Source: JAPWJZ01 sp038247245 (GTDB taxonomy: Bacteria > Pseudomonadota > Alphaproteobacteria > Micavibrionales > UBA2020). Taken from it: 64,000 bases of DNA. Under the pieces are notes generated by a model. That model was not told the DNA's origin. It did no database searches and saw nothing but the letters and a program-made list of their open reading frames with translations. The position numbers and the translations under genes are program-made. Shown one piece after another: positions 52,380 to 61,336 of the stretch; position 1 is the first letter of the stretch; the number at the start of each line of letters is the position of its first letter. The stretch is from positions 1 to 64,000 of the forward strand of contig JBBRVE010000003.1 of the NCBI GenBank assembly GCA_038247245.1. The letters are read 5' to 3'.

Positions 52380-53033
52380 TCACCGAGTCGGCGGCTGCAG
52401 CTTGATTCCGGCGTCGTTCAGCGCGTTCTGCGCGATGCGGCGTGACCCCCGGGTGGTGTAATGCAGGTTATCCTGTGACCGCTCATCGGCCGGCACGCGG
52501 CCCTCGACCGGCGACCATGCGATGTTTTGTGCGGCGGCGGATTTGGAAACGGCATCATTCACGCGGTGCATGGTGGCAATCCATTTTTCAAAGAAGCCTT
52601 CATCCGCCCAATGCGACACGCCGCCCGGCACGGGACCGGTATAAGGCGCAGGTGGCGCGGCATGGCCGAGGATGACAGGCGTTGCGCCGTCGTCCTGCAC
52701 CTTTTTCGCCATGGCGATGATGCGGCTGGCGTAATTGTCGATGGTCTGCTGCGGCTGGCCGATCATGCCTTCGATATCATTGCCGCTCATGCTCATGATG
52801 ACGGCGGCACCCTGCGGCACATTTTCCAGCGGCAGGGCGGGAATGACGTTATCAAGCCCCGCGCCGTTGCGACCAAGATTGACGACGCGGTTGAACACAT
52901 TTTTCAGGTTGATGCCGATAAAATTCGCGATTGAATCGCCCCATGTGACGACCGTCACATTATCAATACCGCGCGTCGCGTTCAGGTCCGGCGTGGCGGA
53001 GGCTTTGAAATCGGGGTTGATTTTATTTTCCAT
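52380..53033 (-). CDS. SGNH/GDSL-type hydrolase
   Basis: 217 residues with the four SGNH blocks: VTWGDSIANF (block I, Ser), LGRNGAG (block II), MSGNDIEG (block III, Asn), and DNLHYTTRG (block V, Asp and His). Predicted esterase or lipase-like activity on an unknown ester, perhaps an acetylated sugar. No signal peptide is evident. It starts 2 nt after the stop of a truncated paralog, so both are on one transcript. Confidence 0.82.
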   Translation of the reverse strand: MENKINPDFKASATPDLNATRGIDNVTVVTWGDSIANFIGINLKNVFNRVVNLGRNGAGLDNVIPALPLENVPQGAAVIMSMSGNDIEGMIGQPQQTIDNYASRIIAMAKKVQDDGATPVILGHAAPPAPYTGPVPGGVSHWADEGFFEKWIATMHRVNDAVSKSAAAQNIAWSPVEGRVPADERSQDNLHYTTRGSRRIAQNALNDAGIKLQPPTR

Positions 53034-53035
53034 GA

Positions 53036-53263
53036 TTACCGCCGTATCGCTGCGTCATGCGGTGAGCCGATAAAACCGGGAACGTCATTTGTGCCGATGC
53101 TCATCAGCACAACAGCGTCAGGCGGAATATGCGGCAACGGCTGCGGAATATTGGCAATGGCAAGCCCCCACCCGCCGCCGCCGGTCGATAACAGCAACAG
53201 GGCACCCGGCAGCACTGTGGCCGCTGCATGCGTAAACGATGCGGATAGGGCATTTTTGCTCAT
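53036..53263 (-). pseudogene. Truncated SGNH hydrolase paralog
   Basis: 75-residue frame whose second half, AVVLMSIGTNDVPGFIG, parallels the block III region AAVIMSMSGNDIEGMIG of the next gene. The GDS block I is missing and the frame stops soon after block III, so the catalytic Ser and the Asp/His pair are absent. It is probably a decayed or partial tandem duplicate, though a short functional peptide cannot be excluded. A TATAAT box (53270-53275 on the reverse strand) lies 7 nt before its ATG, so the transcript may be nearly leaderless. Confidence 0.55.
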
Positions 53264-53325
53264 GACAGATTATACCAAAGACATGCCATAAAATAATTAA
53301 TAGCTATCTAGGGTACTGTAAACGC

Positions 53326-55449
53326 TTATTTTTCCAGCATTGTCTTGGCAATACGTTCCACTTCGCGCGTCTCGCGGGCCAGGGCGTCGTCGAGGTGTTC
53401 AAACAGACCGTCGAGGCGTTTTGCCTCGTTCTTCAACCCGTCCGCCTCGATCTGCGCGGCAAGGGCGCTTGTTTCATAGAGGCCGATCAGCCCCGTGATG
53501 CTTTTCAGGTCATGCGCGGCGTCCGACATTTTATCGAGTTTACCTTTTTGCATTTCGGCCTCGACCACGTCCAGCAGCCGTTCCGCTTCCTTGACGTTCG
53601 ATGCCACCATGCTGCGCATGTAATCAAGCCCCATGCCGTCGCGCAACATGGTCAGCGTTTCGCGCATCGATTTTTTATGTTCCTGCGGTGCCTTGGCGGT
53701 ATCGCCCTTGGCTGTCCCTGCGACAAGCGCGACCGCGTCATACAGGCTTTTCGGCGAAAACGGTTTCGGCACATGCGCGATCATGCCCGCGTCGTAACAT
53801 TTTCGCACGAAATCTTCCATGATATTTGCAGTCAGGCCGATGATGGGCAGCGTTTCCAGCTTGCCGCCCAGCTCGCGGATGGCGCGGGTGGTATCCAGGC
53901 CATTGCGGCCCGGCATGTTGACGTCCATGAACACCATGTTGAAATCGGTTTCCTGCACGGCCTTGATCGCATCATCGCCATTGCCGACGGCGGTCACGAT
54001 ATGCCCCTTTTGCGTCAGCATTTTCACGACGATGCGCTGGCTGACGGCATTATCCTCGACGACCAGAATATTTTGCGGCGGTGAATCGGGGCCGGTATGG
54101 TCGGCATCGGCATCTGCTTCGCCCGCAACGGGGGCGACATAGGGAAGATCGACAAAGAACGTGCTGCCCTTGCCTTCCTCGCTCGTGGCGCCGATCTTGC
54201 CGCCCATTAATTCCACCAGTTTCTTGGCAATCGACAGGCCAAGGCCGGAGCCACCGTAGCGGCGCGCAATCGAATTATCGGCCTGCGAAAACGCGCTGAA
54301 CAGCTTCGTCATGTTTTCTTTGCTGATGCCGATGCCGCTATCCTGTACCTCGATGCGTAATGCCGGTTGCTTGCCGTCGGTGCAGGCGGCACGCAGCACA
54401 ACCTCGCCCTTTTCGGTGAACTTGACCGCGTTATTCAGCAGGTTGACGATGACCTGCTGCAACCGGTGCGGGTCGCCGCGCATCCGTTTCGGCACATTAT
54501 CGGCAAGGGCGAGGTTCAGCCTCAGCCCCTTGTCCTCTGCCGTCTGGCGCATCACGCGGCCGGAATTGGTCAGCATATTGTGCAAATCAAAATTGACCGC
54601 GCTGATATCCAGCTTGCCACTTTCCACCTTGGAAAAATCCAGCACGTCGTTCAGGGTGTTCAGCAATGTTTTCGAACAATCGCTGATCGTGCCGACGAAA
54701 TCTTTCTGCTCCGCGTTCAGCGGCGTGTCCTTTAAAAAGTCGACCATCCCGAAAATGCCTGTCATCGGCGTGCGGATTTCATGGGACATGAGGGCGAGGA
54801 AGCTGGATTTTGCGCGGTTCGCATCATCCGCACGGCGCGCGTTCAGGCTCGCCTGCCGCTTGCTTTCGATCAATTGCAGCGTTGATGCCAGCATCTTGCG
54901 CCCGATCGACAGCACATAAATGCAGAAAAACAAAACCGCAGGTCCCGCATAGCGCGTTTCCTGCACATGCCAGTTCAGGTAAACGACCGTGCCCACCATC
55001 AATGCGGGGATGGCGATATCGAATGTCAGCAGGAACGGCACGGGCGCGCTGGACGACCCGTACGTCGCCACCACGCAGATGACAAAGATATAGCCCAGCA
55101 GATCGTCGTAAAAATATTCCCCCTGCAACGGCCAGAACAGCAGCAGCAGCCAAGGCACAAGGTACATCAGCTTGGTAAAGCAGATCGAAAAGATATAGCC
55201 GCGCATTTCGGAATCGCGGAATTTCGTTTCCAGTATTTCGCGGTACATCGAATGCTGCCGCAGGAAAGCCATTGCGCAGAATACCAGTACGCCGATTTCG
55301 GTCATGATGCCGTTCGCATCCGCAGGCGGCGGGTACATTTTGTATTTCGCGACCAGAAACATGCCCGCCATCAGGAAATTATTGAACAGCGACCCGCGAT
55401 GGTTGCGGGCATACATCATCAACTGTTCTTTGCTGAGTGGTTCAGCCAA
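53326..55449 (-). CDS. Hybrid sensor histidine kinase with receiver and Hpt domains
   Basis: 707 residues: about six membrane helices (25-185), HisKA with His223 in LMSHEIRTPMTG, HATPase_c (NLLNNAVKFTE and GSGLGLSIAKK), a receiver with Asp509 in MVFMDVNMPGRNG, and an Hpt domain with His646 in AAHDLKSITG. This is a full phosphorelay within one chain, missing only a final output regulator. The OmpR-like gene upstream overlaps it by 8 nt and is a candidate target. The start is uncertain: TTG at 55449 fits the overlap, while ATG at 55419 is an alternative; neither has a strong ribosome site. Confidence 0.9.
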   Translation of the reverse strand: MAEPLSKEQLMMYARNHRGSLFNNFLMAGMFLVAKYKMYPPPADANGIMTEIGVLVFCAMAFLRQHSMYREILETKFRDSEMRGYIFSICFTKLMYLVPWLLLLFWPLQGEYFYDDLLGYIFVICVVATYGSSSAPVPFLLTFDIAIPALMVGTVVYLNWHVQETRYAGPAVLFFCIYVLSIGRKMLASTLQLIESKRQASLNARRADDANRAKSSFLALMSHEIRTPMTGIFGMVDFLKDTPLNAEQKDFVGTISDCSKTLLNTLNDVLDFSKVESGKLDISAVNFDLHNMLTNSGRVMRQTAEDKGLRLNLALADNVPKRMRGDPHRLQQVIVNLLNNAVKFTEKGEVVLRAACTDGKQPALRIEVQDSGIGISKENMTKLFSAFSQADNSIARRYGGSGLGLSIAKKLVELMGGKIGATSEEGKGSTFFVDLPYVAPVAGEADADADHTGPDSPPQNILVVEDNAVSQRIVVKMLTQKGHIVTAVGNGDDAIKAVQETDFNMVFMDVNMPGRNGLDTTRAIRELGGKLETLPIIGLTANIMEDFVRKCYDAGMIAHVPKPFSPKSLYDAVALVAGTAKGDTAKAPQEHKKSMRETLTMLRDGMGLDYMRSMVASNVKEAERLLDVVEAEMQKGKLDKMSDAAHDLKSITGLIGLYETSALAAQIEADGLKNEAKRLDGLFEHLDDALARETREVERIAKTMLEK

Positions 55450-56122
55450 AGACGTAACCCGTATTTGCGTTGCGGATCAGCGCGGGCGCCGCCGCATCAT
55501 GTTCGATCTTCTTGCGCAGCTGGCCGATCTGCCATTCGACGGCCTTGGCATCCACCTTGCCTTGCGATTGCCAGCAATAGGGAGCAAGGGTATCGACATC
55601 CAGCGGTTTGCCCGCATGGCCGGCAAACATTTTCAGCAATTCGGTGTCGCGCAGGCTCAGGGGGATTTCCTTAGCCTCGCGCTGCGCCAGCAGGCGGGCG
55701 GGGTAGACGCGCAGGTCGCCGAAATCGAAATAATCGGACAATGCCGGCGAATTGCGGCGGGCGAGACAGGATTGCGCGGTCTTGTGCATCAGCGCGGTGA
55801 TGCCCATCAAATCAAACGGCTTCACGATATATTCGGTCGCGCCCGCAGCCATGCCTTCGCTGATATCGGCGGCGCGGGATTTCGATGTGATCAGCAGCAC
55901 GGGCATATCGGCATCCACATTGCGGATCTGGCGGCAGATTTCATAGCCCGACATATCATCGAGCAGCACATCGAGGCAGGCGATGTCCGGCCTCACATCC
56001 GCAAATTTTTTCAGCGCATCTGCGCCCCCCGTTGCCGTATGCACCTCGAACCCCTCTTTTTCGAGAAGGTGGGAGAGCAGCTTGAGCAATTCGGCATTGT
56101 TTTCGACGGCGAGGACTTTCAT
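55442..56122 (-). CDS. OmpR-family response regulator
   Basis: 226 residues: N-terminal receiver (phospho-acceptor Asp51 in IACLDVLLDDMSG, Lys in EYIVKPFDL) and a C-terminal winged-helix DNA-binding domain (about 130-226, with LSLRDTELLKMF and VEWQIGQLRKKI, ending IRNANTGYVFG). The acidic pocket is changed: VENN where most receivers have VEDD or VDDD, which could lower Mg2+ binding. The ATG at 56122 begins MKVLAVENN; an upstream in-frame start would lack homology. It is followed by the hybrid kinase gene. Confidence 0.88.
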   Translation of the reverse strand: MKVLAVENNAELLKLLSHLLEKEGFEVHTATGGADALKKFADVRPDIACLDVLLDDMSGYEICRQIRNVDADMPVLLITSKSRAADISEGMAAGATEYIVKPFDLMGITALMHKTAQSCLARRNSPALSDYFDFGDLRVYPARLLAQREAKEIPLSLRDTELLKMFAGHAGKPLDVDTLAPYCWQSQGKVDAKAVEWQIGQLRKKIEHDAAAPALIRNANTGYVFG

Positions 56123-56237
56123 AGACCAATGATGGCAAAGCGGGGCGAATTGGTCGAGGAAAAACGAATAATCTGTTGTTTTTATTTGAAACATCTCGGG
56201 AACGGATGTTCCGGAATATCGTGTAAATGAAATATAA

Positions 56238-56266
56238 TTGTCGTATTTGCTAAAGTTTCCTATGGA
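56238..56266 (+). promoter_or_regulatory. Candidate promoter of the methyltransferase-adenylation operon
   Basis: TTGTCG (56238-56243) and TATGGA (56261-56266), 17 bp apart, in AT-rich DNA 63 bp before the first gene and in the gap with the divergent OmpR-type regulator. Confidence 0.35.
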
Positions 56267-56329
56267 AAATGGAGTTTAAAACCGGCTATAGTTTCCAAAA
56301 TTAAAAACGAGTCCATTTTCAGGTGTGTC

Positions 56330-57013
56330 ATGACTAAAACGCTGCAGAAGCCGAAGGCCGATGGCCGTCTGACGAATATCAGCAACGATTGCTTTGCCGC
56401 GATGCAATCCAAAATGTCCCTCGCCATGACGAACGCCTATCACCGCGAAGAAATGGCGGCGATCCGCCGCATCCTGGACGACATCACGGAATCCGATGGC
56501 GGGATTGAACATGTGGTGGCGATTGGCAGCGGCGATTTGCGCTACCTCGACGTGGCGCACGACTTCCGCAAATCCTATACCGCAATTGAACCCAGCCTTG
56601 CGACCGAATTATCACAGGCGGAAACCGCCGAACTGCGCAACCGTTTCGATATCGGCATCGTCGCGAAGAAGCTGGAGGATGTGACGCAGGCCGATCTGCC
56701 GCAGGGCCGCAGGCTGTTTTTCTTCCTGTTCAACGTGTTCCCCTATATCCCGGATGCGCTGGAGCTGCAAAAAAATCTCGTCCGCCCCGGCGATGTTGTT
56801 GTGGTATCGGGCTGGAACAATGACAGCTTCGAGGCGCGCCGGTTGCAGGATATCTATTACGAACACCTCGGCCGCGAATTCAAATGCGACCTCGCAGCCA
56901 GCGTCACGAACGGCTATATCGATGGTGTGGAAAAACAAGCGCAGCAATTCGCCAGCACCGCCAGCCGCGTCAAGGGCCGCACGACCGATATCCTGACGCT
57001 GAAGGTGAAATGA
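56330..57013 (+). CDS. SAM-dependent methyltransferase-like protein
   Basis: 227 residues with a class I methyltransferase-like motif I, EHVVAIGSGDLRYLD (about 60-74), and the acidic end of strand 2 in YTAIEPS. A later segment, LVRPGDVVVVSGWNND, resembles motif III. Substrate and even activity are uncertain; I do not recognise a named family. Its stop overlaps the adenylation-domain start (ATGA), so the two are translationally coupled. Confidence 0.6.
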   Translation: MTKTLQKPKADGRLTNISNDCFAAMQSKMSLAMTNAYHREEMAAIRRILDDITESDGGIEHVVAIGSGDLRYLDVAHDFRKSYTAIEPSLATELSQAETAELRNRFDIGIVAKKLEDVTQADLPQGRRLFFFLFNVFPYIPDALELQKNLVRPGDVVVVSGWNNDSFEARRLQDIYYEHLGREFKCDLAASVTNGYIDGVEKQAQQFASTASRVKGRTTDILTLKVK

Positions 57014-58626
57014 TGCGCTACCTGCTGCATGATGTGTTCACTGAAAACTGCCGCAAAACGCCGGATGCCACCGCGATCGTGAACGAAGACGGAGCGCGCC
57101 TGACCTATGCGGCATTGAATGCGCTGTCGAACCGCTTTGCCGCCATCATCGCGCCGCTGAAATCCGATATACGCCAGAAACCTTTTGTTGGCATCATTTC
57201 CCCGGTACATGCCGCCAGCATTGCGGCGGTGCTGGGCGCGCTGAAGCTTGGCTGCGCTTATGTGCCGCTGGATGAATATTCACCGACCGAACGCCTTGCC
57301 AAGATTATCGACAACACGAAACTGGATGTGCTGTGCGTTGACAGCAACCTGTACGCCGAACACGCGCCCCTATTCGATCATCCGCATATCGGCAGGGTGA
57401 TTTTACTGAACGGGGATGTTGCGGTGTCGGCATCGCCCAAAAATATCCTGTTTGCCGATGTTTTGGCGGCGCAGGATGCCGAACCACCCGTGCTCAATCA
57501 GGTCTGCGACGATCTCGCCTATATCCTGCACAGCTCCGGCTCGACCGGCGTGCCGAAGGGTATCATGCTGACGCACCGCAACGCGCGCACCTTCACCGAC
57601 TGGATGCAGGCGGAATTCAAATTGACGCCGCAGGATGTGGTCGCATCGCGCGCGCCGTTCAAGTTCGATTTGTCGGTGTTCGACATTTTCAACACCTTTC
57701 AGGCAGGCGCAACGCTCGCCTGTTTCGACTGGAACAAAAAACGCGAAGCGGAGGCGAAACACGCCGATTATGTGGCGTTGCTGCAGCGTGAAAACGTAAC
57801 GATGCTCTATACCACACCATCCACCTTTATCGCGCTGCTCAACCGCGGCGGGCTTTCGGCGGCGGATTTGAAACTGCGCACCATCATGTATGCGGGCGAA
57901 CCGTTCCCGCCCGCGCAGCTGAAAAAAGTGATGGAGGCGTTGCCGGGCGTGGGCGTTGCCAATATCTATGGCCCTACGGAAACCAATATCATCACCTATT
58001 ACTGGGTGCCCGAACCGCCGCTGACGGACGACCCTATCCCGCTGGGCGCGGTCGTGGAAGACACGGAAATACTTGTCGTCAGCGAAGACCGGAGCCGCGT
58101 TTGCGCGCCGGATGAACTGGGCGAATTGTGGTGCCGTGGCGGCACGGTGACGCTGGGTTACCTTGGCATGGACGATAAAACGCGCGACAGCCTTGTGCAA
58201 AGCCCGGTGCATCCGTATCCCGCGCTGTTCTGGCGCACCGGCGATTTCGGGTTTTACGATGAAAAGGGCGTGCTGCATTACCGTGGCCGCCGCGATCATA
58301 TGGTGAAGGTCAAGGGTTTCCGCATTGAACTGGGCGAAATTGAAAACGCGCTGTCGCAATTCACGGCGCTCGATGAATTCGCGGTCGTCGCCGTGCCGGA
58401 TACAAAATACGGCAACCGGCTGTATTGCCATTTCGCCGCGCTGAAGGGCCGCACGGCGAACGAGGGCGAGCTGCGCGAATTCCTTGCGAAAAAATTGCCC
58501 GAATACATGATCCCTTTTGCCTTCAGTGCCTGGGAAACCCTGCCCAAGACATCATCGGGCAAGGTGGACCGCGTGCTGCTGGCGGAAAAATCCGCAAATG
58601 CGGGAGAGTTTAAAAAAGCTGTTTGA
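57010..58626 (+). CDS. Stand-alone amino-acid adenylation (AMP-forming) protein
   Basis: 538 residues with the full set of NRPS-type adenylation motifs: ILHSSGSTGVPKG (A3), FKFDLSVFDIF (A4), NIYGPTETNI (A5), YRGRRDHMVKVKGFRIE (A8) and KTSSGKVDR with the catalytic Lys (A10). The Asp in FDLS is the residue that pairs with the alpha-amino group in amino-acid-activating domains, so an amino acid rather than a fatty acid is the likely substrate. No carrier or condensation domain is attached. The tandem ATGATG start overlaps the upstream stop. The last 17 nt overlap the convergent sulfotransferase-like gene. Confidence 0.82.
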   Translation: MMRYLLHDVFTENCRKTPDATAIVNEDGARLTYAALNALSNRFAAIIAPLKSDIRQKPFVGIISPVHAASIAAVLGALKLGCAYVPLDEYSPTERLAKIIDNTKLDVLCVDSNLYAEHAPLFDHPHIGRVILLNGDVAVSASPKNILFADVLAAQDAEPPVLNQVCDDLAYILHSSGSTGVPKGIMLTHRNARTFTDWMQAEFKLTPQDVVASRAPFKFDLSVFDIFNTFQAGATLACFDWNKKREAEAKHADYVALLQRENVTMLYTTPSTFIALLNRGGLSAADLKLRTIMYAGEPFPPAQLKKVMEALPGVGVANIYGPTETNIITYYWVPEPPLTDDPIPLGAVVEDTEILVVSEDRSRVCAPDELGELWCRGGTVTLGYLGMDDKTRDSLVQSPVHPYPALFWRTGDFGFYDEKGVLHYRGRRDHMVKVKGFRIELGEIENALSQFTALDEFAVVAVPDTKYGNRLYCHFAALKGRTANEGELREFLAKKLPEYMIPFAFSAWETLPKTSSGKVDRVLLAEKSANAGEFKKAV

Positions 58627-59845
58627 TGACATCCGCGACATCCGCGAAAGCGGGGGCGGGTGCTGCTGCGGGCCTGTTAAACACAGTCGAGAACGCAGCG
58701 GCAAAAACGGGATCGGTGGTTTGTAATTCACCGGTCAGCGCAAATGAAGCCGCAAAGGCTGGGTCTATATGGCCCATCATGCGCAGGTAAATATCGAAGC
58801 ATCCCCCGCGCCCCGCCAGATGGTGCCGGAACTGCGGCGGGAAAGCGGCGAACGGCAACGGTTTTTCGGTCGGAGGGTCAACCCTTTGGGATTTGACGAT
58901 ACGGTCATAATACGGGACGTCCCCGTCATAATCGGTGGTAAAGGTTTTACCGCCGCCGTCCTGCCATGCGCGCATGCTGTCGGCGTAACGGATGCCAAGG
59001 CCGGTGGAAATGCTGCGCATCGCATCCTCGGGCGCACTGCGGAACATCGTGCTGTCCATGACGATGGCATCGGGCGTTGCAGCAAAATGCTGGTACAGCG
59101 CCTCCCATCCCGTGATACGGCAGGCGAAAATGCGCGCCAGAACCTTGTCGAAACCGCGCAGGTCGGCGCCGGGTTTTGCAAGACGCGCCTTGCTGGCATC
59201 CCAGTTTTTATCGCCCGTGCTTTGCGCCAGCGCATCAAGGCTGGCATAACCCGCATCCACCGCAACCTGTTCGGTCATATGCAACAAAACGGGAATTTGC
59301 ATCACGGGGTCGCGGTGGATTTTCTGATCGCGCGTGAACAGCGTGCGGTAGAGGGCATCCTGTCTGGAAAAATCTTCCCCCTCGGCCAGCGCGGCCTGCA
59401 ACGCCGTGCCGTCGGCATAACCGGTATCGCGCGCGAAACTGTCGAGCGCGCCGGCGTCGCCGTGGCGCACCATCATTTTGAACAGGGAATGCAGGGTCAA
59501 AAGCGGATTGCGGATCAGAAAAATATGCCTGTCGCACAAATCGCGCCAACGCAGCCACGCATCGCCCGGCGGAATATAATCGGCGACATTCTTGACCAAT
59601 GCGGTCACCGCGCCGTCATGTTCATCAAGGCGGGTCAGGATATATTCATACGTCTTTTCCTCGCGTGCGGCCTCGTCGTAAATCGCGAAGGGGTCGTTGA
59701 CCTGCAGCTGGATATCGGGGCTGCCGGAAAGCGCGCGTTCCAGCGCGGTCGAACTGCTGCGCGCGGGCGCCAGCAGCGATATCAGCCGCAAGCCCGATTT
59801 TTTCCGCGCCATCAATTCCGCATAAGCTTCACCTGACAAAATCAA
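58610..59845 (-). CDS. Sulfotransferase-like P-loop protein
   Basis: 411 residues. Near the N-terminus, LLAPARSSSTALERALS resembles the 5'-phosphosulfate loop of PAPS-dependent sulfotransferases, and HIFLIRNPLLTLHSLF resembles the 3'-phosphate-binding Arg/Ser segment. It would transfer sulfate from PAPS to an unknown acceptor; the family also holds non-catalytic members. The start is unsettled: TTG 59845 leaves only 21 bp to the divergent gene, while ATG 59812 would still keep the P-loop at residue 8. No signal peptide. Confidence 0.65.
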   Translation of the reverse strand: MILSGEAYAELMARKKSGLRLISLLAPARSSSTALERALSGSPDIQLQVNDPFAIYDEAAREEKTYEYILTRLDEHDGAVTALVKNVADYIPPGDAWLRWRDLCDRHIFLIRNPLLTLHSLFKMMVRHGDAGALDSFARDTGYADGTALQAALAEGEDFSRQDALYRTLFTRDQKIHRDPVMQIPVLLHMTEQVAVDAGYASLDALAQSTGDKNWDASKARLAKPGADLRGFDKVLARIFACRITGWEALYQHFAATPDAIVMDSTMFRSAPEDAMRSISTGLGIRYADSMRAWQDGGGKTFTTDYDGDVPYYDRIVKSQRVDPPTEKPLPFAAFPPQFRHHLAGRGGCFDIYLRMMGHIDPAFAASFALTGELQTTDPVFAAAFSTVFNRPAAAPAPAFADVADVIKQLF

Positions 59846-59866
59846 CCCCTTTAAAGGAACAATACC

Positions 59867-61102
59867 ATGAATACCGAAGACAGAATGATCGAGGCCAACG
59901 AAAAAGAAAACCGCCGCGCCCTAATCCGCCAGATGTTCAAGCGTATGAAGCAGTACAACGTTTCCGCCCTTGAAATCAAGGGGCGTCAGATTCGCGTTTC
60001 CAAAGACCATTGGGTGACGGATTTCGCATCCTGCAATTACCTTGGCTATGACCTTGACCCGTCCATCAAGCTGAATGTGGATGACGAAATCGCGCGCTGG
60101 GGCGTGCATCCCAGCTGGTGCCGCCTTGTGGCATCGCCGCAGATTTACACCGATCTCGAAAACCGCCTGGCGAAGCTGGTCGGCACCGAAGCCACGCTGA
60201 TTTTGCCAACCGTCACCCTGATTTCCATCGGCATCATCCCCGCGCTGATCGGCAAGACGGGCGTGATGTTCCTCGATAAATCCGGCCATGAAACCATGTA
60301 TGAAGGCTGCAAAATCGCCCGCGATTCCGGCGCGACGCTGAAAAGCTTCAAACAGGGCGATTTTGAAACGCTCGAAAAACTGCTGATCGAGCACAAGGAC
60401 AACCCCCGCAAGATGATCCTTGTGGACGGCGTGTACAGCATGACCGGCGATTATGCCGACATTAAATCGCTGCAGGCGCTGGCGAAAAAATACGATGCGA
60501 TCCTTTATATCGATGACGCGCATGGTTTCGGCGTCGTCGGCGAAAACCCCGATGAAAACTGCCCCTTTGGTTACAAGGGCAACGGCATCGTGAAATACGC
60601 CGGCTGCGACTACGAAAACATCCTGTATGTGGGCGGCTGCTCCAAGGCGTATTCGTCGCTTGCGGCGTTTATCGCCTGTTCTGCCAACATGAAGACCTTC
60701 CTGCAGGCATTCGCAACGCCCTACGATCTGTCCGGCCCTTGCCCGACCGCATCGCTCGCGACCCTGTGGAAGGGCCTCGATGTGAACGAGGAACGCGGCG
60801 ATATCTACCGCAAGAAACTGTGGGATTTGACGCATCGCGGCATCAGTGGTTTGCGCCAGCTGGGCTTCGAGGTCGTGAACACCTCGGGTTTCCCGATCGT
60901 GTCGGTAAAAATCGGCGATACCGAAAAACTGATCGAAACCGCCAATTTCATGTTCGATGCGGGCATGATGGCAACCATCTGCCCCTATCCGATGGTCATC
61001 AAGGGCGAAGAAGTCCACCGCCTGACCTTCACGGCGGCGAACTCCTCCGAAGACGTCACCAAACTGCTGGATTGCTTCGCGCAGATGAAAAAGATGCTCT
61101 GA
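59867..61102 (+). CDS. Alpha-oxoamine synthase family aminotransferase
   Basis: 411-residue fold-type I PLP enzyme of the alpha-oxoamine synthase family (KBL, BioF, serine palmitoyltransferase, ALA synthase). The PLP lysine is Lys260 in YVGGCSKAYSSLAAF; FASCNYLGYDLDP and IDDAHGFGVVGEN are the family's N-terminal and PLP-ring segments. Such enzymes join an amino acid to an acyl-CoA or acyl-ACP with loss of CO2. BioF and Kbl are unlikely here because no biotin or threonine genes lie nearby; an aminoketone or sphingoid-like product fits the neighbours better. AAAGGA precedes the ATG. Confidence 0.88.
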   Translation: MNTEDRMIEANEKENRRALIRQMFKRMKQYNVSALEIKGRQIRVSKDHWVTDFASCNYLGYDLDPSIKLNVDDEIARWGVHPSWCRLVASPQIYTDLENRLAKLVGTEATLILPTVTLISIGIIPALIGKTGVMFLDKSGHETMYEGCKIARDSGATLKSFKQGDFETLEKLLIEHKDNPRKMILVDGVYSMTGDYADIKSLQALAKKYDAILYIDDAHGFGVVGENPDENCPFGYKGNGIVKYAGCDYENILYVGGCSKAYSSLAAFIACSANMKTFLQAFATPYDLSGPCPTASLATLWKGLDVNEERGDIYRKKLWDLTHRGISGLRQLGFEVVNTSGFPIVSVKIGDTEKLIETANFMFDAGMMATICPYPMVIKGEEVHRLTFTAANSSEDVTKLLDCFAQMKKML

Positions 61103-61122
61103 GGCCGAATTATTCCATAAAT

Positions 61123-61170
61123 AACCGCCCAAAAGCCTGTAATAAAACGGCTTTTGGGCGGTTTTCATTT
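61123..61170 (+). terminator. Intrinsic terminator after the oxoamine synthase gene
   Basis: Perfect 15-bp stem AACCGCCCAAAAGCC / GGCTTTTGGGCGGTT (61123-61137 and 61149-61163) with an 11-nt loop and a following TTTTCATTTT. The remainder of the 234-bp gap to 61336 is AT-rich and must contain the promoter of the RTX gene. Confidence 0.93.
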
Positions 61171-61336
61171 TAATGCGATATTAAGCATCCTTCCCTATTA
61201 TCAAAACCATCATATGTCCTATGTGAATTCAGGGGTTTTGTGCAGCCAATGCGGGATTTTTTGTACCGTTTTTCGCCAGCCATGCTTTAATTAATACTGA
61301 ATTTTTGAGCGTCGATTTTTTTTACAGGGGAATATC

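Noticed and set aside
59867..61102. The oxoamine synthase as BioF (biotin) or Kbl (threonine catabolism)
   Set aside because: No bioA, bioB, bioD or tdh gene is nearby; the neighbours are adenylation, sulfotransferase-like and methyltransferase-like genes. Not excluded by motifs alone.
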